From contig CAWGZV010000002.1 in assembly GCA_963827155.1 (NCBI GenBank), positions 496,001-560,000 on the forward strand: DNA of 64,000 bases. The letters run 5' to 3'. How positions within the stretch are numbered: the first letter of the stretch is position 1; each line of letters starts with the position of its first letter. The notes beneath the pieces are model-generated. The model saw nothing but the letters and a program-made list of their open reading frames with translations. It did no database searches and was not told the origin of the DNA. Made by a program: the position numbers and the translations under genes. Source of the stretch: UTCFX2 sp963827155 (GTDB taxonomy: Bacteria > Chloroflexota > Anaerolineae > Anaerolineales > UBA4823). Shown here one piece after another: positions 36,134-46,786 of this stretch.

Positions 36134-36851
36134 AACTAGCACGATTCTGGAAACAGGCACGATTTCGATCAAGGGGGAGTTCCTGTGGGGATCGAATTAT
36201 ACATTTCTAACTCAGATTGAACGGGGCGATCAAACCGTTCAAGCGGTTTATAAACCGAGCCGCGGAGAGCGACCGCTTTGGGATTTTCCAGCGGCATCAT
36301 TGGCACGCAGGGAAGCAGCAGCATATCTGGTGAGCGAATTATTAGGATGGGGGCTCGTCCCACCGACAGTCTACCGAACAAAAGCTCCCTTAGGCGCCGG
36401 TTCACTTCAGATTTTCGTCGATCATGAACCGGAATACCATTATTTTAATTTTTCTTCGGTTGACCGTAATCGTTTGCGCCCGGTTGTAATATTTGATCTG
36501 CTCATTAATAACGCCGATCGAAAAGGCAGTCATATACTCAAAGATGCTGAAGGAAAACTCTGGTTGATCGATCATGGATTATGCTTTCATGTGGAGGACA
36601 AGCTCCGAACCGTAATATGGGACTTTATCGGCGAACCCATTCCAGATCTGTTATGCCGAGATTTGAGTGAATTCAGCCGAAAACTGCAAGAAAGCAAAAG
36701 TAATTCGAATGGAATTACGGCTAAATTATGGAAATACTTGAGTCGCGGTGAAATTCAAGCGTTAATCGAACGAGCCGAAGGACTGACAGAAGGCGGATTC
36801 TTCCCTGCTCCTGATCCTTACCGCAGACCTTTTCCTTGGCCGCAGGTATAA
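36117..36851 (+). CDS. SCO1664-like protein with PI3/4-kinase-related fold
   Basis: A 244-residue protein; the start at 36117 (MDISTETSTIL) is used because it fits family length and lies in the typical overlap with DUF3090. Core features are LWGSNYTFLTQIERG, AVYKPSRGERPLWDFP with the nucleotide-binding Lys, the ILLINNADRKG-like segment at DLLINNADRKGSHIL, and LWLIDHGLCFH with the metal-binding Asp. Kinase-like fold with plausible active residues; substrate unknown. Its linkage to the two upstream genes suggests one pathway. Confidence 0.85.
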   Translation: MDISTETSTILETGTISIKGEFLWGSNYTFLTQIERGDQTVQAVYKPSRGERPLWDFPAASLARREAAAYLVSELLGWGLVPPTVYRTKAPLGAGSLQIFVDHEPEYHYFNFSSVDRNRLRPVVIFDLLINNADRKGSHILKDAEGKLWLIDHGLCFHVEDKLRTVIWDFIGEPIPDLLCRDLSEFSRKLQESKSNSNGITAKLWKYLSRGEIQALIERAEGLTEGGFFPAPDPYRRPFPWPQV

Positions 36852-36897
36852 ATCCAATGATGAGAAATTCTTTTTGAAATTTGAATGGAGAAAAAGC

Positions 36898-37914
36898 ATG
36901 AGAGAAATACCTATCGCGTTCATAGGATTTGGGAATGTCGGGAAAGCTCTAGCAGAATTATTTGAGCTCAAAAAAGCAGAGCTAGAGGAAAAATATCATG
37001 TCAAGGTTCGGATCACCGGAGTTTATACGAATAGACACGGGTCTGCGGTTAACCAGAGTGGTCTGATTACAAGCCAGCTGCTAAGTGCGAATGAATTTTC
37101 CGAACTTTCGGAATCCAAAGTTCGAGATCCAGAACAGTTCATCGTTTCCAGCAATGCAGGAGTCTTGTTTGAGAACTCCCCGGTCAATTATCAAGACGGA
37201 CAACCTGCTTTAGGTTATATTCGCTCTGGACTGTCAAAAGGCAAGCATGTGATCACCGCGAATAAGGGTCCGGTGGTTCATGGATATCGGGAGCTGAGCG
37301 AGATTGCCCACCAGAATAATGTGAATTTCTATTTCGAATCAACCGTTATGGACGGCGCGCCTATCTTTTCTTTATTTCGCGAATCGCTGTTAGGCGCAAA
37401 TCTGATTGGTTTTCGTGGAATTCTGAATTCAACCACAAATATGATCTTAAAACAAATGGATGAAGGAGCCAGCTTTGATGAGGCAGTTGCAACCTGCCAG
37501 AAAATTGGGATAGCAGAAACGGACCCAAGCGGTGACATCGATGGATGGGATGCCGCAGTGAAAGTTGCGGCATTATGCACTGTCTTGATGGACACTCCGA
37601 TCAAACCGGTTGAAATCGATCGAGAAGGTATTCGGAAGATAGATGCTAATGCAATCGGAAAAGCCCGAGAAAAGGGCTTTCGCTGGAAGTTGATCTGTTC
37701 AGCGAAAAAAACACCAGAAGGTGTTATGACCAAAGTTGCCCCAGAAATAGTCAGCTCAGATTCTCCTTTTTATGGAGTGAATGGGACCTCCAGCATGGTT
37801 CAATTCGAAACGGATGTCTTAGGTTTGCTTTCCATCATAGAGGACAACCCTGGACCCAGAACAACCGCATACGGCCTTTTCGCTGACTTCTTACAGACGC
37901 TTAAGCCGAGATAG
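36898..37914 (+). CDS. hom: Homoserine dehydrogenase (ACT-less)
   Basis: Reduces aspartate semialdehyde to homoserine in Thr/Met synthesis. The ATG at 36898 is chosen because GGAGAA lies just upstream and the Rossmann motif IAFIGFGNVGKALAEL begins at residue 5. Other motifs are VITANKGPVVHGY with the catalytic-site Lys and the block LNSTTNMILKQM. The enzyme is 338 residues and lacks the C-terminal ACT domain, so no feedback inhibition by Thr is expected. Confidence 0.88.
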   Translation: MREIPIAFIGFGNVGKALAELFELKKAELEEKYHVKVRITGVYTNRHGSAVNQSGLITSQLLSANEFSELSESKVRDPEQFIVSSNAGVLFENSPVNYQDGQPALGYIRSGLSKGKHVITANKGPVVHGYRELSEIAHQNNVNFYFESTVMDGAPIFSLFRESLLGANLIGFRGILNSTTNMILKQMDEGASFDEAVATCQKIGIAETDPSGDIDGWDAAVKVAALCTVLMDTPIKPVEIDREGIRKIDANAIGKAREKGFRWKLICSAKKTPEGVMTKVAPEIVSSDSPFYGVNGTSSMVQFETDVLGLLSIIEDNPGPRTTAYGLFADFLQTLKPR

Positions 37915-37970
37915 ATTATCCGAACCCAAACCAGAATTCCACCTTGTTATATACACTTATTAGGAAAGAA

Positions 37971-37996
37971 AAAACTCCCAATAGAAGGGGAGTTTT
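37971..37996. terminator. Bidirectional intrinsic terminator
   Basis: AAAACTCCC at 37971-37979 pairs with GGGAGTTTT at 37988-37996 across an 8-base loop, between the convergent hom and S1 genes. Confidence 0.8.
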
Positions 37997-38020
37997 CTAA
38001 TAATTCCATGGATCAGCCGA

Positions 38021-39380
38021 TCAAGCGAGGGAAGCTTCGTTTATTTCTTTTGGTTCGGTTTCGATACTCTCATTTACCGTTGAACTCACGGATTCTGGCA
38101 CAGACTTAGCTTCTACTGCGGTCTCGGTTATATCCGATGAACGTGAGGCAGCTTCTTCTTCGGTTTCAAGTGCCTCCACTTCGACCGTTAAACTCGCTCT
38201 TTCAAAATCAAAACCCGGCTGAACGGTTTCTGCAGGCGAGAATGATTTGTCTACGGCGTCCATCGCCCAGGCAATCTGCCTTTCCATGGGAACCTGACGC
38301 ATACTTAGAGCAACCCGTTTACGTTCTGGTTTGACATCCAAAACCTTGAGAAGAACTCGGTCACCCGGCTTGATGGCATTTTGGGGATCTTGGTGGGAGG
38401 AGTACCCGATTTGACTTGTGTGAATCAAACCTTCGATACCTTGAGGGATTTTTGCAAATGCACCGAAATCAACGAGGCGGGTAACTATCCCTTCAACATA
38501 GTCTCCGGCTTTTAACTCTTCAGAGAGAGTTTGCCATGGTCCGGGGAGAAGCGCTTTTCGGCTCAAACCGATGCGCTGGCGCTCGCGATCCACTTCGATA
38601 ATTTTGACTTCGAGCTCGTCGCCGATTTTAACCACTTCGTTGGGATGGACGACCTTTTTCCAAGATAGCTGGGAGACGTGGATCAGACCATCTATCCCTC
38701 CCAGGTCAACAAATGCACCAAAATCAACGACTTTTACAACACGCCCAGTGATAATCTGGCCCTTTTTATATTTGTCCAGCAGTTTTTGGCGAACTTCAGA
38801 TTGCGCCAATTCGGAAGAAGAGGTTAACCGACGCCTTTCGGCGTCAACTTCAGTAATTTTAACATCAATGTATTTGCCCACCAAACTGCCCTTGATCGGA
38901 TTCAGCCCTTTTTGGATTGCGAACTCCACGCAGCTCCGGCACGAGTGAATAAGGGACAAAACCGCGTAAACTCTCGAAACGAACGATCAACCCACCCCGG
39001 TTATGGTCAACGACCTCGAGCGATAAGATGTCCCCATCCGATAAACATTTTTGGGCTTTTTCCCACTGTTGGAGCTCCACCCCCCGGCTTAGAGAGAGCT
39101 CAATTTCATGGTTTTCAGATGAGGCGCTGACCACCATAACGGGCACCTGGCTGCCAGGAGTTAGCGTTTCAAGGAAATCAGGTGTGAGATGATCCAGATC
39201 CCGTGGTGGAATTACAACCTCCCGTTTTAGACCGAGGTCCAGAAATACACCATCCTGGTCATGGCGGATTACTGTTGCCTGGAGAATATCGCCCTGTTGA
39301 GGATTTTGGGTGTCGTAATTTGCAATGAAGTTTTCAAACCATTCCGGCTGCTGTGTGGGTTGGTCGACTGGTTGATCCAT
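38021..39380 (-). CDS. rpsA: S1-domain RNA-binding protein (ribosomal protein S1 homologue), frameshifted
   Basis: About 450 residues with four S1/OB-fold domains: GDILQATVIRHDQDGVFLDLG, a second with LEVVDHNRGGLIVRFESLRGFVP, a third with GRVVKVVDFGAFVDLGGIDG, and a fourth with GIVTRLVDFGAFAKIPQGIEG. The C-terminal tail is acidic (Glu/Thr/Ser-rich). The frame changes at a run of T near 38908-38915, inside RNPKR-G-LNPIKGSLVGKY. The gene product anchors mRNA at the small ribosomal subunit. Since S1 is usually essential, the break is most likely an error. Confidence 0.85.
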
Positions 39381-39521
39381 AAAGATATGAAAATCCTTAA
39401 ATTTTGATGAGATTTTTTCGGGATTTATGGACTATATCAAAAAAAACGGTAACTGTCAAACTATGAATTGGCTCAATTCATGATCAATTCAATTTCAGTC
39501 GGTCACAAATCGAGATATTTC

Positions 39522-40742
39522 TCAGTCTTGCCATTCAATGATTGTAGCCTCTCCTTGTCCGACACCAACACAAAGAGATGAGATTCCGTAGTACGGTCTT
39601 TTCTCGAACGGTGACCGCCGACGCATTTCGTGAAGTAATGTCGTCAGGATTCTTGCGCCGGAGCAACCCAAGGGATGACCCAAAGCGATGGCTCCTCCAT
39701 TAACGTTCGTGGTTTCGGGTCGCAGTCCAAGCTCTTTCATCACTGCGAGTGATTGAATGGCGAAAGCCTCGTTAATTTCGACCAAGCCGATTTGTTCGAT
39801 TGTCAGTCCTGCCCGAGAGAGGGCTTTTTGTACCGCCGGCACCGGACCGAAGCCCATGGTCCGAGGAGAAACCCCCGCAGCGGCCATGGAAACGATCCAC
39901 GCGAGTGGTTTCAAGCCCAATTCTCTTGCTTTTTCAGGGCTTCCAAGCAGCAATGCCGCAGCGCCATCGTTCAGCCCTGATGAGTTGCCGGCAGTCACGG
40001 TTCCATTCTTCCGAAAAGCTGGTTTAAGGCGAGCAAGCGACTCCAGGCTTGTGTCTCGGCGTGGGCGCTCATCGGTCGCCATTAAAACTGATTCCCCTTT
40101 CTTCTGGGGCACAGGTACTGCTGTGATTTCTTCCGCAAACTTCCCAGAGTCGATCGCATTAATTGCCCGCTGATGAGAAGTAACCGCAAATTGATCTTGA
40201 AGCTCTCGGGTAAGCTCTGGCATCATCTCGGCGATATTTTCTGCCGTTTCTCCCATCAATTCTGTTCCAAAAATCCCCTGCATGATTGGATTTGGATAGC
40301 GCCAACCCAGGGCAGTATCCCAGGCAGTGAGATTGCCGAAAGCGTAGCCGATTTCGGCTTTCGGGAGCGAATAAGGTGCACGGCTCATGCTCTCAACCCC
40401 GCCAGCAATATAGAGATCGCCATCGCCCACCATGATGGCGCGGGCTGCCTGATTTACTGAAGCCAAACCAGAAGCGCACAACCGATTAATTGTGACACCT
40501 GGGACTGATTCGGGAAAACCCGCCAGGAGCAGGGCCATTCGTGCGACATTCCGATTATCCTCGCCTGCTTGATTGGCGCATCCGAAATATACTTCTTCGA
40601 CCAGAATTGGATCGAGCTGGTTTCGAGATACAAGGGTTTTAAGGATAAAAGCCGCCAGGTCATCGGGGCGGATTGAAGAAAGCCCGCCTCCGAGTGCACC
40701 GATTGGTGTCCGGATCGCATCAAGAATCACTGCCTCATTCAT
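39522..40742 (-). CDS. Thiolase (acetyl-CoA acyltransferase type)
   Basis: A 406-residue degradative thiolase. Catalytic residues are Cys89 in NRLCASGLAS, the His in GGAIALGHPLGCSGAR, and the second Cys in SLCVGVGQGEA. NEAFA is the oxyanion-hole Asn motif. It could act in fatty-acid beta-oxidation or in the beta-ketoadipate route; no partner genes are adjacent to decide. Preceded by GGAGGAAC. Confidence 0.92.
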   Translation of the reverse strand: MNEAVILDAIRTPIGALGGGLSSIRPDDLAAFILKTLVSRNQLDPILVEEVYFGCANQAGEDNRNVARMALLLAGFPESVPGVTINRLCASGLASVNQAARAIMVGDGDLYIAGGVESMSRAPYSLPKAEIGYAFGNLTAWDTALGWRYPNPIMQGIFGTELMGETAENIAEMMPELTRELQDQFAVTSHQRAINAIDSGKFAEEITAVPVPQKKGESVLMATDERPRRDTSLESLARLKPAFRKNGTVTAGNSSGLNDGAAALLLGSPEKARELGLKPLAWIVSMAAAGVSPRTMGFGPVPAVQKALSRAGLTIEQIGLVEINEAFAIQSLAVMKELGLRPETTNVNGGAIALGHPLGCSGARILTTLLHEMRRRSPFEKRPYYGISSLCVGVGQGEATIIEWQD

Positions 40743-40862
40743 AGTTCCTCCAATTCAATCTTTTGTCGTCAATATTCTACACCTCTTGATCTCGGCGATG
40801 GAAATTGAGAATCGGCTGAATAATCACTAGGGGATGAATTTATTATTGCAGAGATAAATTAA

Positions 40863-40894
40863 GGGAGGGCAGGGGTGGTCGGTCCTGCCCTCCC
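40863..40894 (-). terminator. Perfect 11-bp hairpin after the two-component cluster
   Basis: GGGAGGGCAGG at 40863-40873 pairs with CCTGCCCTCCC at 40884-40894. On the minus strand it is followed by TTAATTT, a weak U-tract, so it probably ends transcription from the small gene at 40953-41135. Confidence 0.6.
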
Positions 40895-40952
40895 AACAGG
40901 GAGAAGAAACCTATGGTTGAAGAAGTATTATGGTTTGACTGCAGCTATTGGA

Positions 40953-41135
40953 TCAGGTTGTTTTGGGAGATTGGGTCAAAGCGCCAAGCTTTCGCTCTAA
41001 GAATGTATTATGAGACTCTTTAGAATTCATTTCTTTAGCAATTTTGATGATATTCTCTCGAATTTCATTCGGGATACCTAATTCACCTGGAAAGGCCGAA
41101 AACTGTTCTTTGATTCTTTCATCAATACTGTTCAT
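40953..41135 (-). CDS. Small helical protein of unknown function (60 aa)
   Basis: ATG at 41135 with AAAGGAG 7 bases upstream gives 60 residues starting MNSIDERIKEQFSAFP, with a charged helix (IPNEIRENIIKIAKEMNS) and a basic end. It overlaps the end of the receiver-domain gene by 14 bases, implying coupled translation. It could be a partner of the receiver, but no family is recognised. Confidence 0.5.
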   Translation of the reverse strand: MNSIDERIKEQFSAFPGELGIPNEIRENIIKIAKEMNSKESHNTFLERKLGALTQSPKTT

Positions 41136-41502
41136 GGTATGCTCCTTTTGGGATGCAATTTCGGATAGCAGATAGCAGGAAATCGGGTGAATTGACTTTA
41201 GTGGCATATGCATCTGCATGAATGCTGGAACCGGTGTGACCGACTGAATTTGGATCAACGAGGGCGACAATCCTAATACCTGGACATATCTCTCGAACAG
41301 CATCCAGAACCTGGTTGTTATTCATTCCAGGCAGAGTCTCATCGATGAGCACAAGATCTGGCTTTACGTGTTCGGATTAAATCAGCAGCTCAGAGGCATT
41401 TGAAGCTTCACCGACCACGGCCCAACCTGCCTGCTGCTCCAACAAAACTCGCAGAGCTGTTCTGATCCGCTTCTGATCTTCGGCCACGACAATATTCATC
41501 TC
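41122..41502 (-). pseudogene. Stand-alone response-regulator receiver domain, interrupted by a stop codon
   Basis: Reading from the ATG at 41502 gives MNIVVAEDQKRIRTALRVLL, a receiver start with the acidic pair, and later LVLIDETLPGMNN with the phospho-Asp and AYATKVNSPDF with the conserved Lys; the total is 126 residues, the size of one receiver. Codon 42 is TAA at 41377-41379 in the same frame (ELLI-stop-SEHVKPD); a CAA Gln would be restored by one base. It may be a point error or a true loss. The conserved Thr/Ser after the fourth strand is replaced (VALVDPN). Confidence 0.7.
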
Positions 41503-41526
41503 ACAACCTCAACCCCATTTATAACG

Positions 41527-41567
41527 AAAAAACCCCTCCAGGGGATCATGCCGACGGGGGGTTTTTT
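41527..41567 (-). terminator. Intrinsic terminator after the LuxR-type response regulator
   Basis: AAAAAACCCC at 41527-41536 pairs with GGGGTTTTTT at 41558-41567. The minus strand ends in a T-tract. The 21-base loop holds further GC-rich sequence. Confidence 0.8.
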
Positions 41568-41592
41568 ATACTCACCAGATGGGGGATTTTTC

Positions 41593-42235
41593 TCAGCCGC
41601 TCACCAGTTTATGTTTGATTGCAAGAGAAATGGCTTCGGTGCGATTCGACACACCCAATTTCTTAAGGATATTGCTGACATGTACTTTCACGGTCGACCG
41701 GCTCACAAAAATACGCTCGGCGATCTCTGGATTATTCAACCCCTTCGCCATGAGGGCAAGCACTTCGCGCTCGCGGCGAGTGAGATCGCTGCCGACCAGA
41801 TCGCTTTCTTCTCGCCTTATCAAGGACTGGACCGCTTCTGGTGCAAGGGTAGGACGGCCAGCATATGCCGCACGAATCGCATCAGCCAGATCATCACCCG
41901 AGATATTTTTAAGAAGGTAGCTGATTGCGCCGGCTTGAAGGGCATCTTGCACCAGCTCACGTTCCTGGAAACTGGTCAAGGCGATGACCTGAATTTCCGG
42001 CCAATTCTTATGGATAGCATGAGTTGCCGCAACACCCCCAAGCTCTGGCATGATCAGATCCATCAATACCACATCCGGTTTTAATTCCTCACACCTGGTA
42101 ATTGCTTCCTTGCCGTCACACGCCCTCCCCCACGATTTCAAGATCGGATTTATTTTTAAGATCTGAGATCAGACCCTTTCGGACCATCCCATGATCGTCT
42201 GCGATCAAAACCCGAATGGTATCTGATATTTGCAT
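41593..42235 (-). CDS. NarL/LuxR-type response regulator, frameshifted
   Basis: About 213 residues when joined. From the ATG at 42235, preceded by GGAGGAAAT, the frame reads MQISDTIRVLIADDHGMVRKG, the receiver start with the acidic pair. It shifts at the G/C-rich run near 42118-42126 into CDGKEAITRCEELKPDVVLMDLIMPE, with the phospho-Asp; a Lys is in YLLKNISGDDLA. The C-terminal HTH is LTRREREVLALMAKGL with NPEIAERIFVSRSTVKVHVS. It follows the histidine kinase gene on the same strand by 17 bases, so it is the natural partner. Confidence 0.88.
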
Positions 42236-42252
42236 ATTTCCTCCGGGGATTA

Positions 42253-45200
42253 TTATAAACGTTTATTTTCCCAAAGGACTGCGACCTCCGTTCCTTTTCC
42301 TCGCTGGGTTTGGATTGTTAGCTGAGCACTTACCGATTGGGCTCGCTCTTGCATGATTTTCAAGCCTAGATGATCGGCGGGAATTTGGTCTTTATCGAAG
42401 CCGCGGCCGTCATCACACACGATTAAACGGGTGCAGCCGTTAATGGATAAATCTGGCGGAGCAACTGCTGAATGATTGTGATCGAGGATAATTTGGATCT
42501 GATGGGCTCGGGCATGCTTCAAAGCATTATTAAGAGCTTCTTGCGCGATCCGATAAAAAGCGATGTGGACATCCACCGGCAGGTCGAATTCCAAATCTGT
42601 TTTAACGAGGACGGGAACGCCTTCCCGACCTGAAGCTGCTTCTCCGAGTTGATGAAGCAAATCTGGAAGCTCGGCTTCTGCAAGCGCGGATGGGCGGAGC
42701 TCCATGAGAAGAGTGCGCATTTCAGCAAGTGCACCACGATTGAGCTGGCGAAGCTCAGAAAGAAGGGCTCTTCCTTCCTCAAGATCCGTGTCGAAAGCAG
42801 TTGGGAGCGCTTCGGCAATTAAACTGGCAGAGAAAAGCGTTTGGGTTACTGCGTCATGCAGCTCGCGAGCTAAACGATTCCGTTCTTCAATTACAGCTTG
42901 TTCCTGAGTGCGCTCATAAAGTTGGGCATTTTGAATAGCCTGGGCGGCGCGTTGGGCTAATGACATCAGCAGCCTGAGCTCATCTTCCTCGAAAGTTCGA
43001 GGCGCCAGGAAATCAGCACTAAAAGTGCCAAAGATTTCTCCACCTACCCGAATAGGCACCTGCATGAAGGAGCAGATCCCTTCGGCATCGGTTATCGAGC
43101 GTGAGACTCTTGGATCTTTCGTGACATCTTCCACCAGAATAGGTTCGCCGGTTTGGGCGACTAATCCAGCGATCCCTTCTCCTAACGGCAAAGCTAGTCG
43201 TTGTATTGTTTCTGGGAGAAATCCATACGCGACCTGAGGAATGAGGCGATTTTGAGTCTTATCGATTACGAGCAGCGAACCTTTATCTGCATGGAGCAGA
43301 TTTACAGCTGATTCGACGAGGGCATTTAGAACCTGATCGAGGAAGAGATTCCGATAAAGGGCTTCATCGGCAGCATAAAGAGCTTCAAGCTGTTCGCGGC
43401 CGTGCTCGATTTCGCGAGTCCGTTCATCGACCAGTGATTCTAGCTGCCGGCTGCGATTCAGGACAGAGCGTACTCGCAGCCTATACCCGACGAAGGCGGT
43501 TAACAAGATTCCAAGAAAGAGGCCGACGCGGAACCAATCGGTCTCCCAAATTGGGGGGACGACCCGAACACTTAGCGGTATTGCGGCTTCATTCCAAACC
43601 CCGTCGCTGTTGGTGGCTTTCAATCTGAGGGAATAATGCCCTCCAGGGAGGTTTGTATAACGTCCAAAATTACGATCTTTCGAATAGATCCAATCGCGGT
43701 CGAAATTCTCCAGCATGTAGGCATATTGGTTTTCCTCAGGCTGTACGTAATTTAATGCCGCAAATTCAAATTCAAAAGAATTTTCTGGATATCGCAGCTC
43801 AACCGCGTCCAAATAATTGAGATCAGGAATTGAGGTTTGCAATTCGCTTTGGGTGATCAAGGAAGTGAGGACGATAGGAGGTTTATATCGATTATCGATT
43901 AAGTTAGATGGCAGAAATGCAGTAACACCGTTAATCCCGCCAAAGAAAAGCTCACCCATGGGATTCTTGTAATAAGCATAAGAATTAAACTCGTTGCTCT
44001 GCAAACCGTCTTTGGCAGTATAGACTTTGAACTGCTTCGTTTGGGGGTTGAAATGAACCAATCCATTATTTGTACTCATCCATAGACTGCCGTGATGATC
44101 GGGAAGAATTCCATAAATCGTCTCGTTTGGGAGACCATCTTTCTCGGAATACAATCTGGATGCGCCAGTATCAGGATTATAGTAAATCAATCCACGACCA
44201 ACCGTGCCTAACCATAAGTCTCCTACTTTATCTTCGTATATCGTAAGGATCGTAAGCTCGTGACTTTCACGCTCAACATCGGCAAGAACATCAGAATCGT
44301 TTGGCGTTTCCAAAATCGGGATCTATATTGGATAAGCCTATATCTGTCCCAACCCAAATGGTGCCATTTGCTCCCCGGGCTAATGAAATGATCGCATTTG
44401 AGTTAAGGGTGTTCGGATCTTTTGGATCCGAAAGGTATCGAGTGAAGGATTGGTTTTCCTGGTTGAACCGATTCAGGCCATTTCTGGTGCCAACCCAAAG
44501 TCTGCCATGATTATCTTCAGCAATAGCATTCACAGTATTGTGACTGATTGTGCTTGGATCAGAATCGGAGGATTGATAAGATTTGAATTTTCTGCTGAAG
44601 GGATCAAATTGGCTGAGGCCACCCCCGCCTGTACCCACCCATAATCGACCAGAAAATCCTTATAAATTGCATACACAGAATTCGATGGCAGGCTGTCAGA
44701 GGAATATGAATTGTACTGGTAATGAAAAACGCTGCCAGTCCTGCGGTCAATCCTGTTAAGCCCCTGATCTGTTCCCACCCAAAGTACGCCATAATCTTCA
44801 AAGATCGACCAGACAGAGCTGCCAGTCAGGCTATTCTTATCGTCGATTTTGTGCCGATATTGGACGAATCGAAGCGAATTGAGATCAAATTTACTCAGTC
44901 CGCCCCCAAAAGTGCCGACCCAAAAAGATCCTGATTTATCCAAAAAAAGCAATTCAATATAGTCACTGCTGATACTGTTTGGATTGGCAGGCTCAAAGAC
45001 AAATCGCTGGGTTTTTCCTGTATTGGGATCCAACTGGTGAAGACCCCCACCCCAGGTGCCGATCCAGAGAATTCCAGATGGATCTTCGAGGATCGCGCAA
45101 ATCCATTTACTACCTGCGTTTTCGGTCTCATTTTTTGTGGGTGTCAATTCATAGTGAGAAAAGCTGCCCAGTTCTTCATCGTATCGATCCAATCCACCGC

Positions 45201-46069
45201 CGGATGTACCAACCCAGATTTTCCCCTGGCTATCTTCATAGAGCACATCAACCTTGTTGCTACTTAGACTGCCGGGCTGGTCATCTTGATGGGTGAACTG
45301 GATGGTTTGATCTTGCTCAGGATTATAAACAAACAGTCCGTGGTCAGTGGCGAACCAGATTTTGTTTTGACGGTCCTGGAGGACAGAAGAGATCTTGCCG
45401 TAACTCTCTTTTTCTGGAGAAGGCTGCTGATTTATGAAATGGGAAAATTCACCAGTCCTCCGATTTAATCGATCCAGACCGTTCGATGTTCCAACCCAAA
45501 TAAACCCTGAGCGATCTTCGAATAACGATTGAATATGGTTATCTATGATCGATTTAGGATCAGAAGGATCGTTGTGGAAATTTCGAATATCCCCATCGAG
45601 CGGATTATATCGATCCAGCCCTCCGCCATTTGTCCCAACCCAAAGCATACCTGTGGAATCGATCATTATTACTTGCACCCAGTTGGCGCTAATACTGTTT
45701 GGATTATCGGGATCTCGTTTAAGGATCTTGAATTTTCGACCATCGAAACGATTTAATCCATCCTGAGTGGCAAACCAGAGAAAGCCTACTTTATCTTGAG
45801 CGATAGAATTGACAACGCTCATTGAGAGCCCTTGATCCGCAGAATAATGGCTGAATCGAATATCAGATCCAAGGAAAAACGGCAATGCTGGACTTCGAAT
45901 TTCAGGATCGGCAATCTGCTTGATTGGGATCTAAATTGGATGTGTTATATTCCGTGTCTGCCGCTTCGCTTTTCGCCATCGCCTTGATAAAACCCAAATC
46001 ATCACGAATATTTGGTGATATCAAGGTAATGAATAAAACACAAATTAACAACCAATATCGAAATTTCAT
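42253..46069 (-). CDS. Two-component propeller sensor histidine kinase, frameshifted
   Basis: About 1,270 residues if joined. A signal peptide begins at 46069 (MKFRYWLLICVLFITL). Then come repeated propeller blades (patterns such as LWFATQDGLNRFD and IWVGTSGGGLDRYD), a Y_Y_Y domain (LPGGHYSLRLKATNSDGVW), a membrane helix, a GAF domain, a HisKA_3 dimerisation domain (ERNRLARELHDAVTQTL with the phospho-His) and an HATPase domain (ICDDGRGFD). Frames change near 45905, near 44650 (a lost T in FSGRLWVGT) and near 44310. The propeller should sense an extracellular ligand, often a carbohydrate. Product partner is the adjacent NarL-type regulator. Confidence 0.85.
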
Positions 46070-46218
46070 GGCGTTTACAGTATCCATGTTCATCGCAGTA
46101 TAAAACAAATTTACTTCGAATTCGACGGAATTTCTCAGTTGGAGGGATGTGATAAGTGGATTATTTTTCTAAGCCTACCTGTAATCCCCTTCGTAAGAAT
46201 TCCACTGACATTTTCATT

Positions 46219-46250
46219 ATATTGACAATATCTATTCAATATATTATAGT
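46219..46250 (+). promoter_or_regulatory. Strong sigma70-type promoter with overlapping dyad
   Basis: TTGACA at 46222-46227 and TATAGT at 46245-46250 are separated by 17 bp, close to consensus. ATATTGA (46219-46225) and TCAATAT (46236-46242) form an inverted repeat that overlaps the -35 and spacer, so a repressor could bind there. It drives the SRPBCC-family gene. Confidence 0.7.
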
Positions 46251-46271
46251 ATAATTAAACATGGAGAAAAG

Positions 46272-46726
46272 ATGAAAAAATTCCATCATGCATTTGAGGT
46301 TCAAGCGCCTCTTGATTCGGTTGCGAATTTTCATAAAGATTCAAGCGCGCTAATTCTGTTAACCCCCCTCCAGTACGCGTTGAAATTGACGAACCTCAAT
46401 CAATTCATGAAGGAACCAGTCTTAAATTTGTGATGTGGTTTGGATCCGCTGCAGTTCGCTGGACTGCAGTCCACGAAAATGTCGATCCACTTTCCGGGTT
46501 CGATGATATCCAAGTGGAGGGGCCGTTCGGCTCTTGGAAACACAAGCATCGATTTGCTGCCCTTACGAATAAATCTACGGAAATCAGGGACGAAATAGAA
46601 GCAGAAATGGGATCAGGATGGAGAAATTCACTGATCAGCAGGATTTTGTGGTTGAGCATGCCGATTTTGTTTGCATATCGGACATATATCACAAGGAAAA
46701 CTCTAAAATCCGCTCACAATGGATAA
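46272..46726 (+). CDS. SRPBCC/START-like protein, frameshifted
   Basis: About 150 residues when joined, in the ligand-binding SRPBCC (polyketide cyclase/START) superfamily. The N-terminal frame starts MKKFHHAFEVQAPLDSVANF at ATG 46272, with GGAGAAAAG upstream. A run of C near 46364-46370 changes frame, after which FVMWFGSAAVRWTAVHENVD, GFDDIQVEGPFGSWKHKHRF and SGWRNSLISRILWLSMPILF follow. It should bind a hydrophobic ligand in a cytoplasmic pocket; no enzyme residues can be named. Confidence 0.75.
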
Positions 46727-46786
46727 TTTTCAATGGTGATATAAACACAACAAAACAATTTCACCGTTTAAAGCAGAATTTCTGGA

